A stretch of DNA of 64,000 bases from Olsenella uli (GTDB lineage: Bacteria; Actinomycetota; Coriobacteriia; Coriobacteriales; Atopobiaceae). Location: assembly GCF_016899935.1 (NCBI RefSeq), contig NZ_JACJJK010000004.1:62001-126000 (forward strand), read 5' to 3'. Made by a program: the position numbers and the translations under genes. The notes beneath the pieces were generated by a model. The model saw nothing but the letters and a program-made list of their open reading frames with translations, was not told the origin of the DNA and searched no databases. This document shows, one piece after another, positions 1 through 8,239 of the stretch (its first letter is position 1; every line of letters starts with the position of its first letter).

Positions 1-1
1 C

Positions 2-1669
2 ATCCGCCTGGTCATCGAGCTCAAGAAGGGCATGGTGCCGGAGGTCGTCCTCAACAACCTCTACAAGTTCACCTCGCTGCAGACCACCTTCGGCGTGAAC
101 AACCTGGCGCTCGTGGACGGCGTGCCCAAGTGCCTCTCGCTGCCTGAGATCCTGCGCCACTACGTGGACCACCAGGTTGACGTGGTGACTCGTCGCACGC
201 GCCACGACCTCAAGAAGGCCCAGGCGCGCGCCCACATCCTCGAGGGCTACCTCATGGCCCTCGACCACATCGACGAGGTCATCTCCATCATCCGCTCCTC
301 CCAGACCGACACCGAGGCCTCCCAGCGCCTGATCGAGCGCTTTGGCTTCACGCCCGAGCAGACCCAGGCCATCCTCGAGATGCGCCTGCGCCGCCTCACC
401 GGCCTCGAGCGCGACAAGATCGAGGAGGAGCTCGCGGGCCTGCGCCGCGCGATCGCCTACTACGAGGACCTTCTCGCCCACGAGGACAAGATCCTCGGCG
501 TGATTAAGGACGAGATGCGTGAGATCGCCGCCAAGTTCGGCGACAAGCGCCGCACGGAGATCGGCGGCGCCGTGAAGAGCCTCGACGTGGAGGACCTTAT
601 CGCCGACGAGGACATGGTCGTCACGATCACCCACACCGGCTACATTAAGCGCATCCCGGTGGCCACCTACCGCTCCCAGAAGCGCGGCGGCAAGGGCGTC
701 CAGGGGCTCTCCCTCAAGGACAACGACTTCGTGGAGGACCTCTTCGTCGCGAGCACCCACGACTACGTGCTCTTCTTCACCAACTTTGGCAAGGTCTACC
801 GCCTCAAGGTCCACGAGCTGCCGATCGGCAGCCGCCACGCGCGCGGCTCGGCCATCGTGAACGTGCTCTCCCTCGCCGAGGGCGAGCACCCGGCGGCCGT
901 GATCACCTGCCGCGAGTTCCCCGCCGACGAGTACCTGATGTTCGCCACCCGCGACGGCATGGTCAAGAAGACGGCCATGAGCGAGTACGACAAGAGCCGT
1001 CGCGACGGCATCATCGCCATCAACCTGCGCGAGGGCGACGAGCTGGTCAACGTCCGCCGCGTCCGCCCGTCCGACAAGGTCATCCTCGTCTCCACGGACG
1101 GCAAGGCGATCCTCTTCGACGAGTCCGAGGTCCGCTCGATGGGCCGCAACACCTCCGGCGTGCGCGGCATCACGCTCAAGGGTGACGCGCGCATGCTCGG
1201 CATGGAGATTACCAACGGCAACGGCGACCTGTTCGTCATCACTGAGAACGGCTACGGCAAGCGCACGCCCGTCTCCGAGTACCCCGAGCACAAGCGCGGC
1301 GGCCAGGGCGTCTACACGATCGCGATGACGGCCAAGAAGGGCAGCCTCGTGGCGTGCCGCGTGGTGGGTCCGCAGCACGAGCTCATGATTGTGTCCGAGG
1401 AGGGCGTGGTCATCCGCGTGAAGTCGGGCGACGTGAGCCGCCTCGGCCGCTCCACGCAGGGCGTCAAGGTCATGAACATGGTGGCCGGCGACCGCGTGAG
1501 CGCCGTGGCCCGCATGGTGGCCCGCAAGAAGAAGGCCCCCAAGCGCGACGAGAACCAGACGACGCTCGACATCGACGCTGCGGGCGCGAGCGGCCCGGAC
1601 GAGCCGGACAGCATCGACATCGGCGGCGACGAGCAGATGGACGACACGCTGCTCGACGACGAGGAGTAA
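2..1669 (+). CDS. gyrA: DNA gyrase subunit A, C-terminal part (5' end outside the window)
   Basis: The frame is open from the first bases of the window, so this is the last 555 residues of a longer protein. GyrA forms the A2B2 gyrase that introduces negative supercoils. The visible part begins in the breakage-reunion core (IRLVIELKKG, then VVLNNLYKFTSLQ), passes through the coiled-coil tower, and continues into the C-terminal beta-pinwheel that wraps DNA. The GyrA box QKRGGKG is present near nt 676-696; it distinguishes gyrase from topoisomerase IV ParC. A KRGGQGV motif occurs later in the pinwheel. The protein ends in an acidic tail (DDTLLDDEE), common in actinobacterial GyrA. A strong hairpin follows the stop. 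Confidence 0.97.
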   Translation: MRLVIELKKGMVPEVVLNNLYKFTSLQTTFGVNNLALVDGVPKCLSLPEILRHYVDHQVDVVTRRTRHDLKKAQARAHILEGYLMALDHIDEVISIIRSSQTDTEASQRLIERFGFTPEQTQAILEMRLRRLTGLERDKIEEELAGLRRAIAYYEDLLAHEDKILGVIKDEMREIAAKFGDKRRTEIGGAVKSLDVEDLIADEDMVVTITHTGYIKRIPVATYRSQKRGGKGVQGLSLKDNDFVEDLFVASTHDYVLFFTNFGKVYRLKVHELPIGSRHARGSAIVNVLSLAEGEHPAAVITCREFPADEYLMFATRDGMVKKTAMSEYDKSRRDGIIAINLREGDELVNVRRVRPSDKVILVSTDGKAILFDESEVRSMGRNTSGVRGITLKGDARMLGMEITNGNGDLFVITENGYGKRTPVSEYPEHKRGGQGVYTIAMTAKKGSLVACRVVGPQHELMIVSEEGVVIRVKSGDVSRLGRSTQGVKVMNMVAGDRVSAVARMVARKKKAPKRDENQTTLDIDAAGASGPDEPDSIDIGGDEQMDDTLLDDEE

Positions 1670-1676
1670 CGGCGAC

Positions 1677-1710
1677 GGGCGCCCGCAGATCATCCTGCGG
1701 GCGCCCGTTT
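1677..1710 (+). terminator. Intrinsic terminator after gyrA
   Basis: A perfect 12-bp GC-rich stem (arm GGGCGCCCGCAG, 1677-1688, with its complement at 1695-1706) with a 6-nt loop is followed by a short GTTT run. It starts 7 bases after the gyrA stop. Confidence 0.85.
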
Positions 1711-1718
1711 CGCCTAAC

Positions 1719-1751
1719 TTGCCTAAAAGGGGTCAGACCCCTTTTAGGCAA
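1719..1751. repeat. 33-bp palindrome, REP-like family A, copy 1
   Basis: A perfect palindrome has 16-nt arms (TTGCCTAAAAGGGGTC and its reverse complement) around a single central A. It lies between the gyrA terminator and the stop codon of the minus-strand DUF151 gene, which ends at 1752, so it directly abuts that gene. Near-identical copies lie at 33585-33617, 40562-40592 and 42080-42111. Confidence 0.95.
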
Positions 1752-2288
1752 CTATTCGGCGTCCTGATCGCCGGGCGCGACGTTGAAGTCCTCGGGCGAG
1801 AGATTCTCCACGAAGGCGTGGAACGCCTCCAGCTCGTGGGCCACCTCGTCCTTCTCGACCTGGCGGAAGTCGGGCATGGCGGCGGCGTCGAGCACCGCGT
1901 CGTCGGCGTAGACGGGTACGCCCTCGCGCACGGCCAGCGCCAGCGCGTCGGAGGGGCGGGCGTCCAGGAAGACGCGCTCGCCGTCGGCGCGGTCGAGCAC
2001 GACCTGGGCAAAGAACGTGGTGCCCCGCACGGACACCACCCGGACCTCCACGCAGGTCGCGCCGAGCGCGGAGATCGCGGAGGCGAGCAGGTCGTGCGTC
2101 ATGGGCCGCGCTCCCGGTCGGCTCAGGGTGCCCATGGTGATGGCGGTCGCCTCGAACGTCCCGATGCGGATGGGCAGCTGGCGGACGGCGCCGTCCTCGG
2201 CTCCCTCGCCCGTGCGCAGCACGACGAGCGACGCGACGGCCCCCTCGCCCACGATCACGCTCTCGATGTCCATTCTCCGCAGCGACAC
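1752..2288 (-). CDS. DUF151 / bifunctional nuclease family protein
   Basis: This 178-residue protein matches the DUF151 (bifunctional nuclease) family: VIVGEG near the N-terminus, LPIRIG.FEA, and the conserved stretch VFLDARPSDALALAVREG with the D-RPSDA-A signature. A short acidic tail follows. The family has been associated with RNase/DNase activity in plants, but its bacterial role is not established. I chose the GTG start at 2288 because GGAGG lies about 7 nt upstream on the minus strand. ATG at 2273 is an alternative but has only a poorly spaced GGAG. The gene is divergent from the tRNA promoter and its stop touches a palindromic repeat. Confidence 0.88.
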   Translation of the reverse strand: MSLRRMDIESVIVGEGAVASLVVLRTGEGAEDGAVRQLPIRIGTFEATAITMGTLSRPGARPMTHDLLASAISALGATCVEVRVVSVRGTTFFAQVVLDRADGERVFLDARPSDALALAVREGVPVYADDAVLDAAAMPDFRQVEKDEVAHELEAFHAFVENLSPEDFNVAPGDQDAE

Positions 2289-2383
2289 GCGACTCCCTCC
2301 CTGTATACGCTCGGATATCCTACCCAATCGTCGGCGTTTCGCAACCAGCGTCGCGCCCCCGTCGAGAAATTGCAAAAAAGTCG

Positions 2384-2412
2384 TTGACCGGAGCGGGGCA
2401 CCTGTGTAATAT
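2384..2412 (+). promoter_or_regulatory. Promoter of tRNA-Ile/tRNA-Ala
   Basis: A TTGACC -35 box (2384-2389) and a TAATAT -10 box (2407-2412) are 17 bp apart. The predicted start lies a few bases before the tRNA-Ile 5' end. Confidence 0.75.
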
Positions 2413-2425
2413 ATCTCCTTGCGTT

Positions 2426-2502
2426 GGGCCTGTAGCTCAGTTGGTCAGAGCGTCCGGCTGATAACCGGGAGGTCACAAGTTCGAACCTTGTCAGGCCCAC
2501 CA
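2426..2502 (+). tRNA. tRNA-Ile (GAT)
   Basis: A complete cloverleaf is visible: acceptor GGGCCTG pairs with CAGGCCC, the D arm is GCTCAGTTGGTCAGAGC, the anticodon loop CTGATAA carries GAT, and the T arm has TTCGAAC. The 3' CCA is encoded. Confidence 0.96.
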
Positions 2503-2516
2503 CTTCCTGACAATAG

Positions 2517-2561
2517 TCGCCCCAGCGTTAGCCGAGTCGCCGCTGGGGCGATTATTCTTTT
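2517..2561 (+). terminator. Hairpin with U-rich tail between tRNA-Ile and tRNA-Ala
   Basis: A perfect 11-bp stem (TCGCCCCAGCG at 2517-2527 with CGCTGGGGCGA at 2541-2551) is followed by TTATTCTTTT. It should attenuate or stop transcription before tRNA-Ala, or act as a processing spacer. Confidence 0.75.
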
Positions 2562-2563
2562 CC

Positions 2564-2636
2564 GGGGACGTAGCTCAGTTGGGAGAGCGCGGGCTTTGCA
2601 AGCCTGAGGTCGTGGGTTCGATCCCCATCGTCTCCA
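2564..2636 (+). tRNA. tRNA-Ala (TGC)
   Basis: The cloverleaf has acceptor GGGGACG pairing with CGTCTCC (one G-U), anticodon loop CTTTGCAAG with TGC, and T loop TTCGATC. CCA is not encoded. An Ile-Ala tRNA pair is often found in rRNA spacers, but here it follows gyrA and no rRNA is present. Confidence 0.95.
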
Positions 2637-2647
2637 CCCGTACCGCC

Positions 2648-2677
2648 GCCGGGGCCTGAGGGCCCCGGTTTTGTTTT
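2648..2677 (+). terminator. Intrinsic terminator after tRNA-Ala
   Basis: The stem CCGGGGCC / GGCCCCGG has a 4-nt loop and is followed by TTTTGTTTT. Confidence 0.88.
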
Positions 2678-2696
2678 GACGCGGTTCCAAAAGTCG

Positions 2697-2936
2697 CCGC
2701 CCTTGTTCCGAGGCGTTCCAGGAAATCGGTCCCTTGTCCGAGGTCCTTCTCGGATTTGGCGCCCTTGTCCGCCGAGAAGGGCCTCGGCTGGGACAAGCCC
2801 GCGATTATTCGGAAGAATTTGGTGCAAGGTCCCGCTTTCCCGGAGCCTGCGCTGACAAGGGGCGGCATTTCCGGATCGCCCTGCGACAAGGGCCCATTTT
2901 TCTAGAACACCCTGCGACAAGGTCCCGAATTCCCGG
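2697..2936. repeat. ACAAGG-type repeat array, locus 1
   Basis: This gene-free gap holds about eight degenerate copies of a (G)ACAAGGKCCC unit. Three are in one orientation (near 2700, 2731, 2762, read as CCCTTGT) and about five in the other (near 2792, 2825, 2854, 2885, 2917). The right end (GGGCCCATTTTTCTAGAAC, then ACAAGGTCCCGAATTC) closely matches one arm of the inverted repeat at 34328-34525. No coding potential is convincing here. Confidence 0.75.
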
Positions 2937-2999
2937 ACGTGCCGCCGCCCGCCGCCGGCTGCGGTATCATCGCAGCAGCAACCCGAGCGAGGAGGACGC

Positions 3000-3422
3000 A
3001 TGGCCGAGAAGAACGAGCTGCTCGAGGGCGTCTCGCCCGAGACCGACGAGCTGGCGAGCACGCTCATGGGCGACGCACTGGACCTGCTCGCCGCCGGCGA
3101 CCCGTTCTGCGTCCTTCTCGCCGTGCAGACGTCCGACGGCGCGGTCCAGAGCTACGAGTTCGAGGACGACGGCCCGGAGGCCTGCCTCGAGGCCGCCCAC
3201 GCGCGCGTGGGCCAGGTCCCGCACGCGCGCCGCTACGCGATCGTCTACGAGGGAGCCGTCGAGACGGACGGCGCCGGCTTCCTGGACGCCCTGCTGCTGG
3301 AGTTCGGCGAGCGCGGCTACCGCAGCTACTCCGCCTACTCGCTCGTGGACGGCAAGGGCGCCGGTGATGGTTTCACGTGGACCGACCCCGCGCCGGCCGG
3401 CGAGGTGCCCCCGCTGCTGTAA
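3000..3422 (+). CDS. Conserved hypothetical acidic protein
   Basis: This 140-residue soluble acidic protein has no recognised motif. A good ribosome site (GAGGAGGACGC) precedes the ATG, and a TATCAT -10 box lies at 2965-2970. The sequence looks folded rather than low-complexity (YEFEDDGPEACLEAA, RRYAIVYEGAVETDG, LLLEFGERGYRSYSAYSL) and uses the genome-typical codons. It lies 69 bp upstream of typA on the same strand. The YEGAVE stretch and small size suggest a standalone alpha/beta domain. I cannot assign a function. Confidence 0.8.
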   Translation: MAEKNELLEGVSPETDELASTLMGDALDLLAAGDPFCVLLAVQTSDGAVQSYEFEDDGPEACLEAAHARVGQVPHARRYAIVYEGAVETDGAGFLDALLLEFGERGYRSYSAYSLVDGKGAGDGFTWTDPAPAGEVPPLL

Positions 3423-3491
3423 AGTACCGTATGGCGAGAAATACGGACCGCCGGCCGAGAAGAGCCGGCTCAGCAGAACCGAGAGGGACCC

Positions 3492-5330
3492 ATGCGCCAG
3501 GAGAACATCAGGAACATCGCGATCATCGCGCACGTCGACCACGGCAAGACCACGCTCGTTGACCAGATGCTCAAGGCGACCGACGCCTTCCGCGAGAACC
3601 AGCAGGTCCAGGACCGCGTGCTGGACTCCAACGACCAGGAGCGCGAGCGCGGCATCACGATCCTGGCCAAGAACATCTCGATCGAATACCAGGGCGTGAA
3701 GATCAACGTCATCGACACGCCGGGCCACGCCGACTTCGGCGGCGAGGTGGAGCGCGTGCTGCGCATGGCCGACGGCGCGCTGCTGCTCGTGGACGCCGCC
3801 GAGGGCCCCATGCCCCAGACGCGCTTCGTCCTGCGCCACGCGATCGACGCGGGCCTGGCCATCATGATCGTGGTCAACAAGATCGACCGCGAGGGCGCGC
3901 GTCCGGAGGCCGTGGTCAACGACTCGCTCGACCTCATGGCCGACCTCGGCGCCACGGACGATCAGCTCGAGTTTGCGATGGAGCACGTGATCTACGCCTC
4001 CGCCGTGAACGGCTTCGCCCGCCTGGACCCCAATGACGGCAACCAGGACATGTTCCCGATGCTCGACATGATCGTGAACGACCTGCCCGCCCCGGACGTG
4101 GACGTGGACGGCCCGCTCGCCATGCAGTGCGTGACGATCGACCACTCCGAGTACGTGGGCCGCATCGGCATCGGCCGCATCTACTCCGGCACCATCCACG
4201 ACGGCGACAAGATCCTCGTGGTGAAAAACGACGGCTCCCGCGCCATGGGCCAGGTCAAGCAGCTCTTCACCTTTGACTACCTGGGCCGCAAGGAGTGCAC
4301 CGAGGCGCAGGCCGGCGACATCGCGGCCGTCGTGGGCATCGACTCCACCGACATCGGCGACGTCTACACCGACCCCGAGAACCCCGTGGAGCTGGAGCCC
4401 ATCGAAATCGACCCGCCGACCCTCTCCGTGGTCTTTGAGCCGTCGACCTCCCCGCTCGTGGGCCGCGAGGGCGACATCGTGGGCGGCCGCCAGCTCAAGG
4501 AGCGCCTCATGCAGGAGCGCGAGAACAACGTGACCATGCGCATCGAGGAGCTGCCGGACAAGACGGGCGTCGAGGTGGCCGGCCGCGGCATCCTGCACCT
4601 CTCGGTCCTCATGGAGACCATGCGCCGCGAGGGCTTTGAGTTCCAGGTGGGCCGCCCGCGCGTGCTCTTCAAGAAGGACGCCAACGGCGCCATGACCGAG
4701 CCCGTGGAGCAGGCCGTGGTGGAGTGCCCCGGCGAGTACTCCGGCAAGGTCATCGAGGTCTTTGGCAACGCGGGCGGCACCATGACCAGCATGGACGCCG
4801 GCACCACGCAGACCCACCTGGAGTTCAAGATCCCCACGCGCGGCATCATGGGCCTCAAGAACCGGATCCTCAACGTCACCCACGGCGAGGCCGTCTTCTA
4901 CCACACGTTCCTCGAGTACGGCCCCTACGCCGGCGAGATCGGCGTGCGCCAGAACGGCGCGATGATCTCCATGAGCACCGAGAAGGCCGTGGCCTACGCG
5001 CTCGGGACGCTGCAGGAGCGCGGCCAGCTCTTCGTGGGCCCCGGCGATGAGTGCTACGAGGGCATGCTCGTCGGTGAGCGCTCCAAGCCCGGTGACATGG
5101 TCGTCAACATTGCCCGCACCAAGAGCCTGGGCAACCAGCGCTCCTCCACCGCCGACATCGCCGTGCAGCTCACGCCGCCGCGCACCTTCACGCTGGAGGA
5201 GGCCCTCGAGTACATCATGGACGACGAGCTCGTGGAGGTCACGCCGCAGAGCGTCCGCATGCGCAAGCGCATCCTCAACGAGACCGAGCGCCGCAAGTGG
5301 GCCGTCCGCACCGGCAAGGTCAAGAAATAA
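3492..5330 (+). CDS. typA: Ribosome-associated GTPase TypA/BipA
   Basis: This 612-residue translational GTPase has full BipA length. The G domain shows AHVDHGKTT (G1), RGITI (G2), DTPGHADF (G3) and NKID (G4). Domain II, an EF-G-like domain III/V (GRGILHLSVLMETMRREGFE) and the family-typical C-terminal region (TPPRTFTLEEALEYI, then SVRMRKRILNE) follow. TypA binds the 70S ribosome and supports subunit assembly and stress or cold adaptation. The start has GAGAGGGACCC upstream. The stop codon lies inside the first arm of an inverted repeat (5329-5410). Confidence 0.96.
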   Translation: MRQENIRNIAIIAHVDHGKTTLVDQMLKATDAFRENQQVQDRVLDSNDQERERGITILAKNISIEYQGVKINVIDTPGHADFGGEVERVLRMADGALLLVDAAEGPMPQTRFVLRHAIDAGLAIMIVVNKIDREGARPEAVVNDSLDLMADLGATDDQLEFAMEHVIYASAVNGFARLDPNDGNQDMFPMLDMIVNDLPAPDVDVDGPLAMQCVTIDHSEYVGRIGIGRIYSGTIHDGDKILVVKNDGSRAMGQVKQLFTFDYLGRKECTEAQAGDIAAVVGIDSTDIGDVYTDPENPVELEPIEIDPPTLSVVFEPSTSPLVGREGDIVGGRQLKERLMQERENNVTMRIEELPDKTGVEVAGRGILHLSVLMETMRREGFEFQVGRPRVLFKKDANGAMTEPVEQAVVECPGEYSGKVIEVFGNAGGTMTSMDAGTTQTHLEFKIPTRGIMGLKNRILNVTHGEAVFYHTFLEYGPYAGEIGVRQNGAMISMSTEKAVAYALGTLQERGQLFVGPGDECYEGMLVGERSKPGDMVVNIARTKSLGNQRSSTADIAVQLTPPRTFTLEEALEYIMDDELVEVTPQSVRMRKRILNETERRKWAVRTGKVKK

Positions 5331-5410
5331 AAGGGGACGGGTTTTCTCGCTCAGAGAATTTGGGACGGGTCTGGGGCGTGTCGTGCAGCGCTCCGGGCCC
5401 GTCCCCTTTT
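5329..5410. repeat. GGGGAC-type inverted repeat between convergent typA and UPF0126
   Basis: Arm AAAAGGGGACGGG (5329-5341) is inverted at 5398-5410 with a 56-nt loop containing further GGGACGGG and GGGCCC tracts. It spans the gap between two convergent genes (stops at 5330 and 5414) and probably serves as a two-way terminator. It belongs to the GGGGAC palindrome family also seen at 6188, 47652 and 57215. Confidence 0.85.
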
Positions 5411-5413
5411 CCA

Positions 5414-6145
5414 CTACCGGCGCTTCGAGCGGCGCCGCGTGACGCGCACGAGGCGCACGGCCCGGCGCACCGGCGCGCTCACCTTGGGGCCCAGGTCAAC
5501 GTCGGCAGGCGTCCGCACGTCAAAGCGCAGCGACCAGCGACGGAGTCCCATGGTCACGGCGACGCACAGCGCGCTCGCCCAGAGCTTGTTGAGCGAGAGG
5601 AACATCACGGACACGTAGTAGGCGGCGCTGCCCGCGAGCGCGCACACCGCGTAGAGGTTGGAGCGCTGGAAGATCCGGGGCACCTCGCCGAGAAAGACGT
5701 CTCGCAGCATGCCGCCGCCGACGCCGGTCATGATGCCCATGAGCAGGCACGAGGCCGGCAGGAGGTGGTGCACCACGGCCTTGTCGGTGCCCACGAGCGC
5801 GAACAGCGCCACGGCCACGATGTCGAGCCACTCGAGCAGGCTGCCGGCGCGGTCGATGGGCCTCGGGAAGAAGAAGGCGACGAGCCCCGTGGCCACGCTC
5901 GCCGGGATCGCGAACGGCGACTCCAGCATGTAGACGCTGCCCACCTGCATCATGACGTCGCGGATGAGGCCGCCGCCGAGCCCGCAGAGCAGCGCCAGTC
6001 CCACGAAGCCCACCGCGTCGAGGTGACGGGACCGTGCGACGACGACCCCGCCGGCCGAGCCCACGATGACCGAGGCCAAATCGACCCAGGTGGGCAGCGA
6101 GACCGCAGCCAGCTCGGGGCTGTAGGTGGTGAAGATCTCCAGCAC
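5414..6145 (-). CDS. UPF0126/TRIC-like membrane protein (YicG family)
   Basis: This 243-residue polytopic membrane protein has two repeats of the family signature: GLGGGLIRDVMMQ and GVGGGMLRDVFLGEVP, each opening a three-helix bundle. Related proteins are annotated as UPF0126 or bacterial TRIC cation channels, and glycine uptake has been proposed for YicG. The C-terminus is basic (RVTRRRSKRR). I chose the GTG start at 6145 because GAGGAGGGCGC precedes it. The reading frame stays open further upstream, but that stretch reads through a palindromic repeat (6188-6218) and is unlikely to be translated. Confidence 0.88.
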   Translation of the reverse strand: MLEIFTTYSPELAAVSLPTWVDLASVIVGSAGGVVVARSRHLDAVGFVGLALLCGLGGGLIRDVMMQVGSVYMLESPFAIPASVATGLVAFFFPRPIDRAGSLLEWLDIVAVALFALVGTDKAVVHHLLPASCLLMGIMTGVGGGMLRDVFLGEVPRIFQRSNLYAVCALAGSAAYYVSVMFLSLNKLWASALCVAVTMGLRRWSLRFDVRTPADVDLGPKVSAPVRRAVRLVRVTRRRSKRR

Positions 6146-6187
6146 GCGCCCTCCTCGGGCCTCTCGTCGTTTCCGGCGTCCATTGTA

Positions 6188-6218
6188 ACGTGGAAAAGGG
6201 ACGGTCCCCTTTCCACGT
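6188..6218. repeat. GGGGAC-type palindrome upstream of UPF0126
   Basis: This 31-bp near-perfect palindrome has arms ACGTGGAAAAGGGAC and TCCCCTTTCCACGT around GG. It is the same family as 57215-57241. Confidence 0.88.
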
Positions 6219-6237
6219 CGCGGGTGAGAAATTTCCC

Positions 6238-6266
6238 TCGACCGCGCGTGCGACATACGCTATACT
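6238..6266 (+). promoter_or_regulatory. Promoter of the tRNA-Ser pair
   Basis: TCGACC (6238-6243) and TATACT (6261-6266) are 17 bp apart, about 20 bp before the first tRNA-Ser. Confidence 0.6.
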
Positions 6267-6285
6267 GACCGCTGCACCATTTCAT

Positions 6286-6376
6286 GGAGAGTTGTCCGAG
6301 TGGCCGAAGGAGCACGATTGGAAATCGTGTAGGCGCCTAAAGCGTCTCCAGGGTTCAAATCCCTGACTCTCCGCCA
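6286..6376 (+). tRNA. tRNA-Ser (GGA)
   Basis: Acceptor GGAGAGT pairs with ACTCTCC. The anticodon loop reads TTGGAAA (GGA). A long variable arm (TAGGCGCCTAAAGCGTCTC) marks a class II tRNA. The encoded end is GCCA. Confidence 0.96.
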
Positions 6377-6416
6377 GAACTTGCTCGCGGCGCCTTCGGG
6401 CGCCGCGTCACCCTTC

Positions 6417-6506
6417 GGAGGGGTGGCAGAGTGGTTGAATGCGGCGGTCTCGAAAACCGTTTACCCCTTCGGGGGTACGAGGGTTCGAATCCCTCCTCCT
6501 CCGCCA
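6417..6506 (+). tRNA. tRNA-Ser (CGA)
   Basis: The acceptor GGAGGGG pairs with the CTCCTCC end, the anticodon loop reads CTCGAAA (CGA), and a long variable arm (TTTACCCCTTCGGGGGTACG) and TTCGAAT T loop are present. The end is GCCA. Confidence 0.96.
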
Positions 6507-6518
6507 GAGCTCGTACGG

Positions 6519-6545
6519 ACCGGTCCCCCGAGGGCCGGTTTTTTG
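6519..6545 (+). terminator. Intrinsic terminator after tRNA-Ser
   Basis: The hairpin ACCGGTCCC / GGGCCGGT (one G-U pair) is followed by TTTTTTG. Confidence 0.88.
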
Positions 6546-6621
6546 TTACATGGGCCCGCCACGCCCGCGCGCCGATGGGGTACGCTACGGGAAGGCACGG
6601 CAAGCCGAGGGAGGATCCACG

Positions 6622-7626
6622 ATGAATGACGCCGAGCTCGAGGGCTTTCGTCCCACCAGGTACTTCGCGCGCTCGTGGGCCCTGCTCACCCGTGACCGGG
6701 GCTGGATCAAGCCGGTCCTCGTGATGGTTGCGGCGACGCTGGTCCCCGTCGTGGGCGTGATCGGCGTGATCGGCGCCATCGGCTACGCCGTCGAGTGGGC
6801 GCGCCTCACCGCCTGGGGCGTCACCTCGTCCCCCAAGCAGAAGAACGTGCAGGTCGGCGCCTGCATCGTGAGCGGCTGGCGCGTCTTCGTGGTCGTGCTG
6901 GTCTGGTCGCTCGCGTGCGGGCTGATCTCCGCGCTGCTCGCGGCGGTGCCGCTCCTTGGCCCGGTGCTGGCGTTCGCGTGGATGATCTTCTCGATCCTGC
7001 TCAACCTCATGGTCATGGTCGCCGCCCTGCGCGCCACGATCTACCAGCGGATCGGCGCGGGGCTGCGCGTCTCGGTCATCTGGCAGATGGTGAGAAGCGA
7101 CGTTGACGGCCTCATGAGGATCTTTGGCATGCAGGTCGTGGGCGCCGCCGTCAGCGCCGTGGCGTCCTTCGCCATCAGCCTGACCACCCTCGCCGCGCTG
7201 TTCCCGAAGATCCTCTACTACGCCGACTACGTCACCGAGTTCGACGCAATCATGTCGGACTCCATGAAGATGTCCCTCTTCTTTGAGATTCTGGGCTCGC
7301 TCTTCTCGGTCATCGGGCCCGCGCTCGTCGTGATGGCCGTGGTGGTCGACATCATCTCCGTGGTCATGATGCTGCTCGGCTACACCGCCGTCGGGCTGTG
7401 GATGCGCCAGTTCAACGTCCCCGCCTGGGGCCGCGAGGAGGATCCGCTGCCGGGCTCCGTGCCGCCTGCGGGGCCGGCGTACGGCGCGGGAGGCCCGTAC
7501 GCGGCGCCCCGGCAGCAGCCGCAGGCGCCGACGTCGGCGCCGCAGCAGACGCCGCCGGCGGGCCCCACGTCCTTCTCGCCCGCCGGCCTTCCTGGCGCGC
7601 AGGATGCCGAGAAGAACCTGCCCTAG
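6622..7626 (+). CDS. DUF4013-type membrane protein with proline-rich tail
   Basis: This 334-residue integral membrane protein has about six hydrophobic segments (for example VLVMVAATLVPVVGVIGVIG and LIMRIFGMQVVGAAVSAVAS-like stretches) between residues 30 and 270. A cytosolic or extracellular tail of about 60 residues rich in Pro, Gly, Ala and Gln follows. The Gly-Tyr-rich early loop (GAIGYAVEWAR) fits the DUF4013 family, whose function is unknown. ATG at 6622 follows GGGAGGATCCACG. Upstream in-frame codons overlap tRNA-Ser and are not translated. Confidence 0.75.
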   Translation: MNDAELEGFRPTRYFARSWALLTRDRGWIKPVLVMVAATLVPVVGVIGVIGAIGYAVEWARLTAWGVTSSPKQKNVQVGACIVSGWRVFVVVLVWSLACGLISALLAAVPLLGPVLAFAWMIFSILLNLMVMVAALRATIYQRIGAGLRVSVIWQMVRSDVDGLMRIFGMQVVGAAVSAVASFAISLTTLAALFPKILYYADYVTEFDAIMSDSMKMSLFFEILGSLFSVIGPALVVMAVVVDIISVVMMLLGYTAVGLWMRQFNVPAWGREEDPLPGSVPPAGPAYGAGGPYAAPRQQPQAPTSAPQQTPPAGPTSFSPAGLPGAQDAEKNLP

Positions 7627-7824
7627 CGGCCCGTTCGTGGAGATGCTGTGGCCCCGCGCGGTCCCGCGCGGACCGTGGCGCGCGGAAACGGTGCCTCTGA
7701 CCTCGGGCGTGCAAGCCAGCTGACGGCTGGCCGGACGACATCGGGAGGATTGGTGTCAGGTCCGCCCGCTAGCATCCCCTCCAAGGCGATGTGTGGAAGG
7801 TTTCAGCAGCTCGGAAAGATATGC

Positions 7825-7877
7825 TATGATGCTTCGCCGAACCTTTCCTGCTCCGGGCGACCTTCACGACCCGGGGC
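7825..7877 (+). promoter_or_regulatory. Promoter and leader hairpin of the rpsF operon
   Basis: A TATGAT -10 box (7825-7830) is followed by a leader. An 8-bp stem (GCTCCGGG 7850-7857 with CCCGGGGC 7870-7877, one G-U) precedes the ribosome site. Many bacteria have an S6:S18-binding autoregulatory element in this leader. The CCGG-rich stem is in the right place, but I cannot confirm the consensus. Confidence 0.4.
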
Positions 7878-7902
7878 CATGAGCCCAGAGGAGGTGAAAC
7901 AC

Positions 7903-8193
7903 ATGAAGGCCTATGAACTGCTGTATTTTGTCGACCCCACGTGCAACGAGGAGACTCGCGCCGCCGTCATGAAGCGCATCGAGGTCGCGCTCGGCGAGAC
8001 CGGTACGGTCGACAGCGTCGAGGACTGGGGCAAGCGCAAGCTCGCCTTTGAGGTCGACGATCTCACGGAGGGCGACTACACCCTCATCAACTTCCACGCA
8101 GATCCCACGGTGATCGCCGAGCTCGATCGAGTTCTGCGCATCAACGACGCCGTCAAGCGTCACATGATCGTGCGCCGCGCCGACAAGGAGTAG
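7903..8193 (+). CDS. rpsF: 30S ribosomal protein S6
   Basis: This 96-residue S6 begins MKAYELLYFVDPTCNEE and contains the family stretch WGKRKLAFEVDDLTEGDYTLINFHADP and a C-terminal RINDAVKRHMIVRRADKE. It binds the central domain of 16S rRNA with S18. ATG at 7903 follows GAGGAGGTGAAACAC. It is the first gene of rpsF-ssb-rpsR. Confidence 0.97.
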   Translation: MKAYELLYFVDPTCNEETRAAVMKRIEVALGETGTVDSVEDWGKRKLAFEVDDLTEGDYTLINFHADPTVIAELDRVLRINDAVKRHMIVRRADKE

Positions 8194-8239
8194 GCATGGA
8201 AGAGCGGGCCGCGAGGCCCGCACGAGAGGGAGTGAGACC

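Noticed and set aside
2426-2636. Possible rRNA spacer because of the tRNA-Ile/tRNA-Ala pair
   Set aside because: No 16S or 23S sequence flanks the pair; gyrA and a hypothetical gene do, and terminators follow each tRNA.
2967-5414. Open reading frame of 815 codons on the minus strand over typA
   Set aside because: It is antisense to typA and the preceding gene. The composition (Ala, His, Leu, Asp repeats) is a mirror of GC-rich codons and no ribosome site or motif is present.
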